Shown here one piece after another: positions 23,734 through 34,677 of a stretch of 64,000 nucleotides of DNA. Origin of the DNA: Larix kaempferi. Its lineage: Eukaryota > Streptophyta > Pinopsida > Pinales > Pinaceae. Each line of letters opens with the position of its first letter. The first letter of the stretch is position 1. Where the stretch lies: assembly GCA_027924585.1 (NCBI GenBank), contig BSBM01000994.1, positions 14,655,001 through 14,719,000 of the forward strand. The letters run 5' to 3'. The notes beneath the pieces are model-generated. The model was not told the DNA's origin. It saw only the letters and a program-made list of their open reading frames with translations, and searched no databases. Position numbers and translations under genes: made by a program.

Positions 23734-25920
23734 CTACTCCCCCTTTCTAGGAGAGTCCTTTTGAACTACACCAAGCTTGTCTCGAAAGTATTCAAATTTC
23801 ACACGAGACAGTGGTTTGGTAAGGATATCAGCAATTTGATCTTCAGTGCTCACGTACTGAAGCTTGATAGCTCCTTTCTGCACCATATCTTGAATATAGA
23901 AGTATCGGATCTCTATGTGTTTTGACTTATCATGGAACACAGGATTTTCTGTCATCTTGATGCAGCTTTGATTATCACACATAATCATAGTGGGATCCAT
24001 TTCTAAGTCAAACACCCCAGATAACAGTTTCCGAAGCCATACAGCTTCACAGCTGGCAGAGCAAGCAGCTATGTATTCTGCCTCAGCAGAACTGAGGGCT
24101 ACACTGGATTGTTTCTTGCTGAACCAAGAGATCATGGCAGATCCAAGGCTATAACATCCACCTGAAGTACTTTTTCTGTCTGAGACACTGCCTGCCCAAT
24201 CAGAGTCTGAGTAACCATGCAACTTGAGTTCATGACTTCCATCATAGAGTAAACCAAAATCTAATGTACCTTTTAAGTACCTCATTACATTCTTTGCAGC
24301 TATTAGATGAACCTTTCTGGGTTCTACTAGATACTGACTTAGGGTATTTATAGCAAAGCATATATCTGGTCTAGTATTTGTTAAGTACATTAGTGACCCA
24401 ATGATCTGTCTATATAAAGTTAGGTCCACTAATTCTGATGAGTCATTAACCAAAATCTTTAAGTTGGAGTCCATGGGAGTGGCCATGGGTTTACACTCCA
24501 ACATATCAAATCTCTTCAGAATTTCCACAGTATACTTACCTTGATTCAGAAAGATTCCTCTTGGTTCTTGCCACACTTCTAATCCTAAGAAGTAGTGCAT
24601 CAATCCGAGATGTTTCATCTCGAATTCTGAAGAAAGCTTCTTCTTGCTTTCAATGATTTGTTTCTCATTTCCAGTTAGAAATAGATCATCTACATATAAT
24701 AAAAGTATAACTGGTTCATCATCCATCACCTTGAGATAAAGGTTTGGGTCAGCTTTACTTTTGGTAAAGCCCATGCTAGTTAAGAAATTATCAATCCTTC
24801 CATACCAAGCTCTGGGAGCTTGTTTCAACCCATATAATGCCTTTTTCAGTTTGCATACATGAGTCCTTCCGTCATTTACCTCAAACCCTTGTGGTTGATC
24901 TATGTATACTTCTTCTTCAATTACACCATTCAGAAAAGCTGTCTTAACATCCATTTGATGTAGTTTCCACTTCATCATGGATGCAAGAGCCATGATAGTT
25001 CTAATTGAAGTGTACCTAGCAACTGGTGCAAATGTTTCTTCATAGTCAATTCCCTCCTTCTGAGAGAAACCTCTGGCTACAAATCTTGCTTTGTATTTTT
25101 CAATACTTCCATCCGCAGCATGTTTTATTTTAAAGATCCATTTGGAAGAAACCACACTTTTGTCTTTTGGTTTGGGAACTATATCCCAAACATCATTTTT
25201 CATTATTGACTGATATTCTTCAGTCATTGCTTCTACCCATTCTTTCTTTTGAGCTGCCTCTTCATAGCTGGTAGGTAGTTGATCCACTAGATCACACATC
25301 AGGGCCATATAGTTGGATACTAACTTTGGTTTCTTTCTTTCTCTAGTGGAGCCTTCAGGAGCACCATATCTTTCTGCTCCTTGAATAATGTCTCTAGCCC
25401 ATGCTGGTCTTCTTTTCCTTGACAATTCTGTAACAGGAGGTTCTTGTGGTTCCAGCATGTCATGATCCTCTGGTGCGTCCTCTTCAGGAATGTGAGCATT
25501 CTCTGAGATTCTGGGAGATGTATCTTCTTCATAAACTTCTTCAAGTTGACACTTTCTAGATTTCTTGAGGGCTGCTTCCTCATCGAAGGTAACATCTCTA
25601 CTTATTTCTATATGATGGAAACCTGGTATGTAGATTCTGAAGGCTTTGGAGGTTTCACAATAACCAACAAATATTCCCTTCTTACCTGAGGGATCCAATT
25701 TGGATCTCTTTTCTTTTGGAATGTGTATGTACACAGGACACCCAAATATTTTGAGATGACTTACCTCAGGCTTCTTTCCTGTAAAGACTTCTTCTGGAGT
25801 TTTGAAGTCAAGAGCACTATGAGATAGTCTATTTTGAACATATACTGCTGTCTTGGCTGCTTCAGCCCATAGATACATGGGAAGGTCTTGATCATGTATC
25901 ATAGTCTTTACAGCTTCCAT
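23734..25920 (-). CDS. Element C reverse transcriptase and RNase H
   Basis: A 728-codon frame. It starts with the end of the integrase core (MEAVKTMIHDQDLPMYLWAE) and the integrase C-terminal region (VFGCPVY-type motif as IFGCPVYIHIPKEKRSK, GIFVGYCETSKAFRIY). After an acidic linker comes RT: KWIFKIKHAADGSIEKYKAR, FAPVARYTSIRTIMALA, MDVKTAFLNGVIEEEVYI, ALYGLKQAPRAWYGRID and the active site LLYVDDLFLTG. RNase H follows: GYSDSDWAGSVSDRKSTSG, SSAEAEYIAACSASCEAVWL, MCDNQSCIKM and KHIEIRYFYI, ending at ILTKPLSRVKFEYF. All catalytic motifs are present. The first ATG is not the natural start: the frame is the continuation of the protease-integrase frame, displaced by one base at 25931-25936. Confidence 0.95.
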   Translation of the reverse strand: MEAVKTMIHDQDLPMYLWAEAAKTAVYVQNRLSHSALDFKTPEEVFTGKKPEVSHLKIFGCPVYIHIPKEKRSKLDPSGKKGIFVGYCETSKAFRIYIPGFHHIEISRDVTFDEEAALKKSRKCQLEEVYEEDTSPRISENAHIPEEDAPEDHDMLEPQEPPVTELSRKRRPAWARDIIQGAERYGAPEGSTRERKKPKLVSNYMALMCDLVDQLPTSYEEAAQKKEWVEAMTEEYQSIMKNDVWDIVPKPKDKSVVSSKWIFKIKHAADGSIEKYKARFVARGFSQKEGIDYEETFAPVARYTSIRTIMALASMMKWKLHQMDVKTAFLNGVIEEEVYIDQPQGFEVNDGRTHVCKLKKALYGLKQAPRAWYGRIDNFLTSMGFTKSKADPNLYLKVMDDEPVILLLYVDDLFLTGNEKQIIESKKKLSSEFEMKHLGLMHYFLGLEVWQEPRGIFLNQGKYTVEILKRFDMLECKPMATPMDSNLKILVNDSSELVDLTLYRQIIGSLMYLTNTRPDICFAINTLSQYLVEPRKVHLIAAKNVMRYLKGTLDFGLLYDGSHELKLHGYSDSDWAGSVSDRKSTSGGCYSLGSAMISWFSKKQSSVALSSAEAEYIAACSASCEAVWLRKLLSGVFDLEMDPTMIMCDNQSCIKMTENPVFHDKSKHIEIRYFYIQDMVQKGAIKLQYVSTEDQIADILTKPLSRVKFEYFRDKLGVVQKDSPRKGE

Positions 25921-25927
25921 GATGGTT

Positions 25928-26999
25928 CTATTTTTTCCTCTCAGCTACCCCATTTTGTTGGGGATTGTAAGGAGTGGTTAGTTCCCTTTTGATTCCAGCT
26001 TCTTTACAGAACTCTTCAAATTCCTTGGAAGTATATTCTCCACCATTATCTGTTCTGAGAATCTTGATTTTCTTGTCTGAGAGGTTTTCTATTAGAGCCT
26101 TGAACTCTTTGAATTTTCCAAAGACTTCATTCTTACCCTTTAGGAAGTATATCCAAGTTTTTCTTGAATAGTCATCAATGAAAGAGAGATAGTATTCAAA
26201 CCCACTTAGAGATGTGGTAGGCATAGGTCCACATACATCTGAGTGTATTAGCTCTAGAGAACCCTTAGTCTTTGTTTCACTTTTCGGAAAGGGATTCTTG
26301 ATATTCTTCCCTTTCTTGCATCCTTTACATGAGCCATCATGATCAACCTTCAAGTTTGGCAAACCTATAACCATCTTACTCACATATGGTAAAGCTTTAT
26401 AGTTAATGTGAGCTAGTCTTCTATGCCATAGCTCACTGGGACTAGAAACTTCATGAGCAAGGGCAGATTCTGGATGACCCTTGAGTTTATAAAGTCCTCC
26501 TTCTTCTTCACCAATGACAATTGCATCTTTGATTGATTTTCCTTTGGTCCACATGAGTACTTGACCATCTATGAAGGCTACTCTAAAGCCTTTCTTGTCT
26601 AGTGCAGAGATAGAAAGTAGATTCTTCTTTAAACCTGGGACATATAAAATTTCTTTCATCTTCAAAGGTGTTCCTGAATCAAGCTTGTAGCTTGCTTCAC
26701 CAATTCCCTTGATGGGATATTGATAATCATCTCTTAGAGATACCTTCTGTGGTGAAGACTTCTCTTCAATCTTGGAGAGAGTTTCCTTATGACCTGTCAT
26801 GTGCTTTGAAGCACCACTGTCAATGAGCCAAGTGCCTTCACCAGGGGACACAAATCCAGAGAGAGCAGAAAATAGTACATATTCTTCTGGTTCTTCTTTC
26901 TTTACTTTAGATCTTTTCTTTTGAGGCCTTTCCTCCACTTCTTCTTCTTCTTCTTCTTCTTCTTCACTGTCATCTTCTGCCATATGAGCATGATGTCTT
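25928..26999 (-). CDS. Element C protease and integrase
   Basis: After a poly-glutamate stretch and a [10 protein letters not shown] segment comes the retroviral-type protease ([14 protein letters not shown], catalytic D in DSG), then the GAG-pre-integrase domain with [20 protein letters not shown] and CKGCKKGK (zinc-binding H and C residues). The integrase core shows [16 protein letters not shown] and [10 protein letters not shown], supplying the D, D and E of the active site. The frame ends at a TAG at 25928-25930 caused by a six-base homopolymer (25931-25936, T on plus), one base longer than needed to continue. Upstream it is displaced from gag near 26998-27003. Integrase inserts the DNA copy and made the ataat duplication. 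Confidence 0.94.
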
Positions 27000-27684
27000 T
27001 TTTGAATCTATGAGAGGGTTGAGGCCTTTTGTGGTTCACTTTCTTGAAGTAGCCTCTCTTTCCTCTTTTGGTGTGGGTGGCCAAAGCTTGGTCATCCTCT
27101 TTGAGAAGTGCTTCTCTGTTGGCAACCCTAGCCTCCTCTTGAACACAATCTTCCCATACTACATCAAACTTCATACTTTCTTTTCTGGCACACATAGTTT
27201 GAATGAATGACTCCCAAGGTCTAGTGAGACCATTTAGAGCTGTCATCACAAGTTCATCTTCATCAAGAGTATCACCAATGGCATCTAGTTGTTCTTTGAT
27301 TAGAGAGACTCTTGAGAAGTAGTCTTGAATGGATTCTCCTTTGTGCATCTTGGTACTTTTCAACTGAGTCCTTAGATTCATCTTCCTGTTGATGTTCTTT
27401 CCTTCATACATTCTTCCTAGGGCATCATACATTTCCTTTGGAGTCTTCTTGGAAGACACTTGGGGAATCAAGTGGTCTTTAATGGAATCAGCTATGATTC
27501 TCTTTGCCCTAATCAGGTCCTTCCTGTGTTTTTCTTTGGCTTCATCATCTTCTGGTTCTGCAACTTCCTCCTTGATATAATGAGCAAGATCATTCTCCTC
27601 AAGAATGAGACCAATTCTGTATTTCCATGCCCAGAAATTCTCTATGCCTTCTAGCTTGTCTTCAAGCTTAGTATTTGGAGCCAT
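26998..27684 (-). CDS. Element C gag (UBN2-type capsid)
   Basis: Best start is [13 protein letters not shown] at 27684; an upstream in-frame ATG at 27741 would add 19 residues. Motifs follow the plant copia gag: [67 protein letters not shown]. The nucleocapsid region is basic ([10 protein letters not shown]) but the Cys-Cys-His-Cys zinc knuckle is not intact: no cysteines are left there. The frame then slips at a six-base homopolymer (26998-27003), so protease and integrase are read in another frame. Homologous pieces of this gag N-terminus occur in A and D. Confidence 0.9.
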
Positions 27685-27766
27685 CTTCTCTTGGGGGAGT
27701 CCAAGAGACAGAGCAGACTTACCTGGGAAGTTACTTTTCACTTTTCCGGAATCTGGAACAGAATTT

Positions 27767-28080
27767 TATCGCACTTTTGGTAGAATTAGGGTTTGACTTT
27801 CCCGGAGTTCTATCCAACCAAAAAGTTCGATCTATAGCTCAAAAGAATGCTCTTGAGAAGATCTATCCAGCCATGTAATCAGAAATCAAAAATTACAACT
27901 TTTTTCTGAAACCAAAATCTGACGTATCGCACTTTTGGTAGAATTAGGGTTTGACTTTCCCGAAGTTCTACCCAACCAAAAAGTTCGATCTATGGCTCAA
28001 AAGAAAGGTATTGATGAGAGCTATCCAGCCATGCAACCAAAAAATCAATAATACCAACTTTGGGCTGAAAACCCTAACTT
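27767..28080 (-). repeat. 158-bp tandem duplication in the C leader
   Basis: tatcgcacttttggtagaat starts at 27767 and 27925. Both copies continue tagggtttgactttcccg and ccaaccaaaaagttcgatct, with about ten substitutions between them. It lies between PBS and gag, like the duplicated leader of D. Confidence 0.88.
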
Positions 28081-28136
28081 CACCAAAGAGAGAGAAAGAG
28101 GTATTCTTACCTTGTGAAAGATGTCCTATTCAGTCT

Positions 28137-28149
28137 AGCTCTGATACCA
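28137..28149 (-). promoter_or_regulatory. Primer-binding site of C
   Basis: agctctgatacca on the plus strand is the complement of tggtatcagagct, directly beside the 5' LTR. Same tRNA type as A, B, D and E. Confidence 0.9.
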
Positions 28150-28636
28150 TGTTAAGTTTAAACCAAATAGACAAACAAGATCTCTGAAAGAAACACAATC
28201 ACAAGATAGACACACAATATACCCTGGGAAACCCTCATGGGGTAGAAAACCCAGCAAAGCTTTCCTCAATAAGATGATCAACCAAAATACAAGATGTGCT
28301 CCTTCTCCTTGACTCCTTAGCAGATCTCCTCAACTAGTGCGCACTCTTCCACAAGTGAGTGAATGATCTAATGAGGAGTTCACCTCCTCTATTTATACTT
28401 GACTCCCAACTGACTAAAAGACTAATGGGGCCGACCTCACCTGGAGAAGTCTAATAACCCCTAAAATATAACTTCCGGGCCGACCCACACATGGTGGGTC
28501 TAATAACCCTAGTTAATACAAACCCCTGGAGGAATAAACATCTCCAGATACATGATAGGGTTACCTCGGAGGAATGAACCATCTCCGGAATAATAAAGTA
28601 CAAATATAATATTCTTTGAAGTTACAATATTCAACA
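28150..28636 (-). repeat. Element C 5' LTR
   Basis: 487 bp, one difference seen from 20897-21383. Carries the same TATA and inverted repeat (about 28373-28397). Flanked by the TSD ataat on the right. Confidence 0.95.
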
Positions 28637-28641
28637 ATAAT

Positions 28642-30779
28642 CAAGTGCTATCCACCTTAGTATCCTACTTTCACCATTTAGTAACATCCTTCAAGTTATA
28701 ACATCCAGAGAGGTTTACTCATCCCAAAAGCTTATATTGATCCAACTTAGCATGAAATAATCAACGATATTTTTTTGTTTAAAAAGGAGAGCTGAGAGTT
28801 GATAATCTTTAATTATTCAACAAGCGACTACAAGGATCTTTAAGATTTGCATACCTCTCCTAGGAGATGAAGATCTCTGCTATTTCATTCTAAGGTCAAC
28901 CATTATTATTACCTTAGTGTTAATAAGCAATCGGTGTCCTTGATAACCATAAGTATTGTAACAAATATTACATTAGGAGAACTATCATTTATTAGAATGT
29001 TTTTAGTAACTATATTTTACCAAAATGCTTAAGTTCACTGATAGTATCTGTTAGGGGTTTAAACAACGTAACTTTATTCATGGAGGTGCACATCAGTTCC
29101 TATTTTGCCTCCATTATTACCTCATTTTCTTGTATTACTAGTTCACTTAATCTGGTTGAGGGTTCGGCGCACCTTCATTCCCGGTAACTTCATTAGTCCC
29201 TCAATAAGTTACCCACTTTTATAATTTACTGCTTGCTTATTTTGTAATTATTAAATCCTAGTTGTTTCTCAATAATATCTCGCCCATCATGACAATTTAA
29301 CCTAAGCGAGACTAGCGGCATATAACCCTTACCTCTTTCTCGCAAATATCTAGTTACTTCAATCTCTTTCCACTTACTACATTGAAACATGATTAATTGC
29401 ACATTACACATAGAAATTTTACGGTGTTGATTTCAATACATAGATATCTCCCATATCATAATACTAATTAATTTTCCAATAGGGGAATCCATTCACACAT
29501 ACCTTAAATATTGACCTACCACCTCTATTTGGAGTGCCTCATACAACTACACTTTATCACTAGACATGGGATGCACATATAATCTTACTCCCTTTCTTGC
29601 CAATTTGTAAAGATACCCACTCTCATCAATAATTGGTTTCATCGTTTCTCATAATTGGAAATGCACTATTTCCCTTAAAACACAGTTTTATTACAAATTC
29701 CAAGTACTTGATTTATAACGGTTGTTAGACTATTGGTCAAGTGTTATTGACTTTCAATTATCTCCCATTTTTTTGAAAGCTTTTTGCACCATTACACCAA
29801 TGTTTAACTTAATAAGTCTAAGCTATGTTCCCCCTTAATAAAATAGTCTTTTAATAAGCTTTATATGCAATCCCCCCCGGTTTACGTCCATGGTGTTTTC
29901 CATAACGTGATTCAAAATGACACCTATCCTTGTATCCCACAATTTATTTCCTTCCATCATCTTATCTATGTATTTTTCACTACTCTAAATAACATTCATC
30001 TTTATTTTTAAATGGGAATTTTATTCGCAATATAATTATGAGGGGTTCACGAGTTTTACTTTAATTTGCACCTTGCACTAAGTTATTTATATACACGCAT
30101 TAATGTTTGAGTAAATCGTTGTGGGGAAGCAGCAGCTCAAACATCACTCCATGTTTATTTAACCAAGTTCTCTTATTGAACACAAACAAAGTTTAGATGT
30201 GGTTGTCCTAGCAAATTACACATTCACATAACCGTTATACATGTTAATTGCCCAATATGTAAAGCCTATTCAATAGAACTAGGTGAGGTTACATAGCATT
30301 GCAACTAATGCAATCTAGGAATTTCATTAACAGATTAAAACACAACTTTTCCTTTCTTAGTTGATATATGATAATTTCCACTCTTTGTAATACTCATTTG
30401 AATTAATCGAGATTGTTGTAGATGTTAACTCGTAAGTTGGTCTTTTATGTAAGTGAATGTCTTAGATTTTTACCATGTATTTCTTTTATCATAAGACTGT
30501 CAATCTAGCTTCAAGTAAACCAAATAAGGTTTGTATTTGAAACACTAAATTTTTAAGTTTATTTTAATAAAATTTTGGAAGCCACTGTCACCATAAGCAC
30601 CCCATCCTCGTACCAAAATTTGAACCGAGATTGGAGGAGAAATTTAAGAAAATAAAGGAATTCATTTCTACCCTGTCATTTTTCATTACGAGGAAATCCT
30701 AATGCAGTGCTCCTTAATGCCTATATTGATAATGCCTATATTTATACTTATGAGCAAGGAACAGTGCTCTGATACCAAA
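28642..30779 (-). other. Element B interior, non-coding
   Basis: Scanned on both strands: only short frames (up to about 70 codons) without any retroelement motif. The base composition is AT-rich and continuous with B's LTRs. The PBS complement gctctgatacca is at 30766-30777. The lack of gag and pol in the whole interior makes B a LARD-like passenger. Confidence 0.75.
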
Positions 30780-33304
30780 TGTAGTGCCCTTATCAGGGCA
30801 CTGGGTCTCTATTTGTATTTTCCTGTACATGCCAAGTTTCTCTTATGTTTTCTGGAAAAATTCCACCATCTATGTCTCTATTATCTAAATGACTATATGC
30901 CTCTACAAATTAAGCAAACATAAACTTAAATCTTTCATTTTTCTGAATCTGTTCTTATTTCATGCATAATCTGAAAATAAAAGGGAAATACAATTTATTT
31001 AAGCAAGCTGAGTAAAATACCTGGACCCATAGATTTGCAGTAAGATCAGAAGACTTACATGGTGAATTCTGTATGGTACCTTAGCAACCCAAAATGATGT
31101 GTCCACCCTGCCGATTAGCTATTATCGTGCTGACCCTAGGAAATTAACGGATTTCCTAGCCCCCGAGCCCACAGACCGATAATCCTGACAGCAGCTTTCC
31201 ATCGAACCTTTCCATGGTAATCTTTTGTTGATTTAACCCCCTCCTCAGTCTTTTCATTTCAGTTTCCCACCTCCTCAAAGCTTCGAGTTAACCCCCTCCT
31301 CGGCATTCCACCTTTTTCACAAAAAAAATCCTCCCCGTTCTCCCACAATCCCCCTTACTACTTGTTAAAATCCCCTCTTTATAGGAATCCACCTCCTTCA
31401 TAAAGTCAAACTTCCTTATCACTCCACCGCCCTAGCTGTCGTGGTCTTTGGAAGTACAATCATTAATGCATCCCCTTTTAAGGTAAAAAGGTGGATTATA
31501 TATTATTTTTAAATCATCCAAGTTTCTCTCGAGCAGGGGGATCATTCAATAATTCATTTAAACAAATCCTTTTTAATTTATTTTGGAATGATTCTGTCCC
31601 TTCATTTAAATGAATAATCTATTTAATAAATCATTTTAACCCACAATGCTTTATGTAAAGATTATTATCATTATTATCATTAATTAAATAATAACAATAA
31701 TAACATAATAATTAATAATAATAGAAATTAAATTAATTGTGAATAGAAATTAGAAATGTTTATTTGTTTATTCGATAAGTGTCCACATAGTACTTCGGGG
31801 TATAAATAATGGAATATACTTTAATGGTTTAATTAATCATGATCAACAATTATATAGCACACTCTTCTCTTATTAATGTTTAACTTTTATACTTCACATT
31901 GAAGACACCTTTGCTTGAGGATACTTACATTTAATGACATTTATTTTACACATTAGAACTTGATAATCTTTTACTAATTAAGTCATCCACTAAATGCTTA
32001 ATTGACTTATCCATGATAACTTATAACATTGTTAAATCTTGATAAGTAGGTTGTAAACCAATATTATTGCGCATGTGCATAATGTGCATGCGTGGCCAAC
32101 ATATGCACAAGACAGACATGTACTATAAACATATGTCATATATATATCCTATGCATAACAGCTAACTAACACTAATAATACTTTATGCAAACTAAACAAG
32201 TATACATTCATCATAATATTACTAAAACATCATCGGTTATTATATCAGTTAACCTTTAAGATTTCATTTCATTATTTTTATGATTACATTTGATCAATCA
32301 TTCAGGTACAAGGGAAGCTTCCTACTACCACTAACTCTGGGTCAAGGAATACCCAACCCTCAACAGTACTAACTATCATGTCATCCCATCCTAACCTACG
32401 TCCACATCCTCCCTATCCTTCCTCTGCTAGTATAACAGTGGATGTTGGACTCATCGACCTGACCACATAGAACATGAGAGCGATAGCGTTGGCTGAACAG
32501 CAGACCTATCCTCCCCTAGCAGGCATCCGACCATTGTCATCACAACTACATGGGGAGTGTGTCTCAGCACGGCCCTCCCATGATCTTGGGTATCATAGGA
32601 ACATAGGGTGGGAAACACATCCATCCCTCTCAACATACTGGGCCTACGCCCTTATCAAATCATACTCTGCTGCTCTTGAGATTATCGGTCCATGTCATCA
32701 TTTCATCAATTTCGGTTGCTAAGGTTTACTGCATGGATAGGTTCTTCTCCGTATACCAGATCAAGTACTCGGCTATCCCATAGCCCTCGTGTCCTGTAGG
32801 TTCGTATTCCGCAAGAAACACCTTTTAAAACAAGCATTTCTATTCGATCACCAATTGATCCATATCATCAACATCATTTTATTTCATGTCACACTTTCAT
32901 CACAGGTATGTATGGAATATAACAGTTCTATCAATTTCATCATAGGATGGCATCCATGTACAACACCATATATTTTACATTCTATCATTGTCTGATCCAT
33001 ATTGTCAGCATCATTTATTTCATCACATAAAAGCATATTTACCACATCATATATATATATCACATTTCCTCTAGGACAATTATCAAACATACACTGTCAT
33101 TATGAAATAAAAGAATCTCATGGTAATCATAACTTAATAACTGCATGAATATAGTAACATCATTAACACAGTAGCAACACATCATCATGTCTATCATGCC
33201 GGAAATATAGTTCACGCTATCTAGCTGAGTCAAACAGATAACAAGCAATAAAGTGAAAGGTGTCTAACTCATAAACATGCCTAGTCAAAATACAGGGCAT
33301 TACA
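30780..33304 (-). repeat. Element B 5' LTR, with D's empty site
   Basis: 2525 bp, intact, collinear with the two parts of the other LTR. The stretch atgcataacagctaactaac at 32151-32170 is the uninterrupted form of D's target. It contains the terminal inverted repeat AGTGCCC / GGGCACT at 30783-30802. LTRs differ by a few percent by eye. Confidence 0.94.
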
Positions 33305-33309
33305 ATTGT

Positions 33310-34664
33310 ACTAACTATGATAATATGAAGACAAATATACCATAAACGTAATCATGAGAAAATCTTGAAACATACCTGGATAAGTCACACCTATCGATAT
33401 TGCTTATAATCTTCTTATGTAAGGCCTTAGTCTCATCTCCCTCTGAAACAGGAACTTCTTCACTTATGCAGGTGACCAATCCATCCTCTTCTAGGATTAA
33501 ACCAATCCACTTGATTTGCAGGAACATGATGAGGTGCTTTAATAGGGTTTGTCAGAGAAACCCCAAAAATTTAAACATTGAATTTCAAACTTCTGAAATG
33601 ATAAAAATATGCGCCTTGATGAGCTGATCAAGATGGTATATTCAGAATTTGAAAACTGCAAAGTTTCACTCCTCAATTTTTCCTTTGAAACTTCCAGATT
33701 CACTGGACGTGACCCTGAAATGGAGTTTGATGAAGACCAGTCTTCTTTCCAATCAAAATTTTTGATCCAAATATCTAAGCTTCTGTTTTTCTGAGGAGCT
33801 TCCAGCCGTGGTCACAGATTTCAAAAATTCCCATTTTTGCAGAAGCCCTAATTTTCCACTTTTCCAATCAAAGTCCCAAACTAGGGTCTGATCAAGCACG
33901 GTCTTCTACCCAACCAAAAATTCTGATCTTGGTCTCTAAATTTCTATTTTGATGAGCAACATTCAGCCGTAGTCTTTGATTACAAAAATTTCAACTTTCT
34001 TCGAAACCCTAAATTCCGGAAGTCATGAATGAAGGTGCTAAAAAATAATTATGTTATGACAGAAATATGTACCTGATTGTTTATGGTGTAACTCTACACT
34101 TTTCGATCCACGGGGTCTAAAAAATTTTCCTGCGATATCTCGATCCATCATATTTCCATTCCGATAGGTCTGACCTCAATTGGATTCTTTGAGAGAGAGT
34201 TATGCCAAGTGTCACAACGTGACCGGTTTATGGACTAAAATAGGAAAGCGAACTTGTACGACATGCCACTTGTCACTGGTTCAAGTTCGGCCTCTGAAAA
34301 AGTTTCCTAAGATAGTACAGTGTATGTACTACCTGTTAAGTTTTACGAAATTTCATTTGGAGCTTCCTAGCCCAAGTTATGACCTTTCTTCTCAGGTCAC
34401 CTATTTCTAACTGAGATCTGGAAGAGGTAGAAACCCTATATTGAATAGATCATCAATCACAAAGTACAACGAATTAGAAGTTTTCATTTGAACACAAGAT
34501 ACATGAGGATCTGATATTCGCCCTGTAAAAGTTTTCGATCCGAAAACTTCGCCAAAATGGATTTATAGCGAAAGTGCTACGATGACTGGTTTTTGTTATA
34601 TCAAGCCCCAGCCTCGCAAATGCAACAAGTGTCATACATGCCATACCATGCCTTCTTTCAGGCT
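33310..34664 (-). other. Element A leader and gag fragment
   Basis: Resumes A after B's TSD. On the minus strand 33527-33394 reads IKWIGLILEEDGLVTCISEE, then VSEGDETKALHKK, the same gag N-terminal fragment as in D. 33540-34660 is the leader, collinear with D's 12650-13960 but with one copy of the 177-bp unit. Confidence 0.75.
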
Positions 34665-34677
34665 AGCTCTGATACCA
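34665..34677 (-). promoter_or_regulatory. Primer-binding site of A
   Basis: agctctgatacca (plus strand) directly beside A's 5' LTR, complementary form of tggtatcagagct. Confidence 0.9.

Larger units (their letters stand above)
20897..28636 (-). mobile_element. Copia element C, young and nearly complete
   Basis: LTRs of 487 bp at 20897-21383 and 28150-28636, TSD ataat at 20892-20896 and 28637-28641. By eye the LTRs differ at one base (ccatctccaga versus ccatctccgga), so insertion is very recent. Minus-strand order: LTR, PBS (complement 28137-28149), duplicated leader, gag, protease, integrase, RT, RNase H, four tandem arrays, PPT, LTR. This domain order defines Ty1/copia. Two homopolymer frame breaks interrupt gag-pol. 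With intact active-site motifs in every enzyme, C represents the most complete relative of A and D. Confidence 0.96.
10621..33304 (-). mobile_element. Element B, non-coding long-LTR (LARD-like) element inside A
   Basis: Direct LTRs at 10621-20641 (interrupted by D; about 2494 bp without it) and 30780-33304 (2525 bp), with the TSD attgt at 10616-10620 and 33305-33309. On the minus strand the LTR begins TGTAACGCCC or TGTAATGCCC and ends GGGCACTACA, followed two bases later by the PBS tggtatcagagc (complement 30766-30777). Removing C leaves an interior of only about 2.4 kb without any gag or pol motif. Such elements (large retrotransposon derivatives) need enzymes supplied in trans. The LTR start style suggests gypsy, but no coding domain confirms it. 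Confidence 0.9.
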
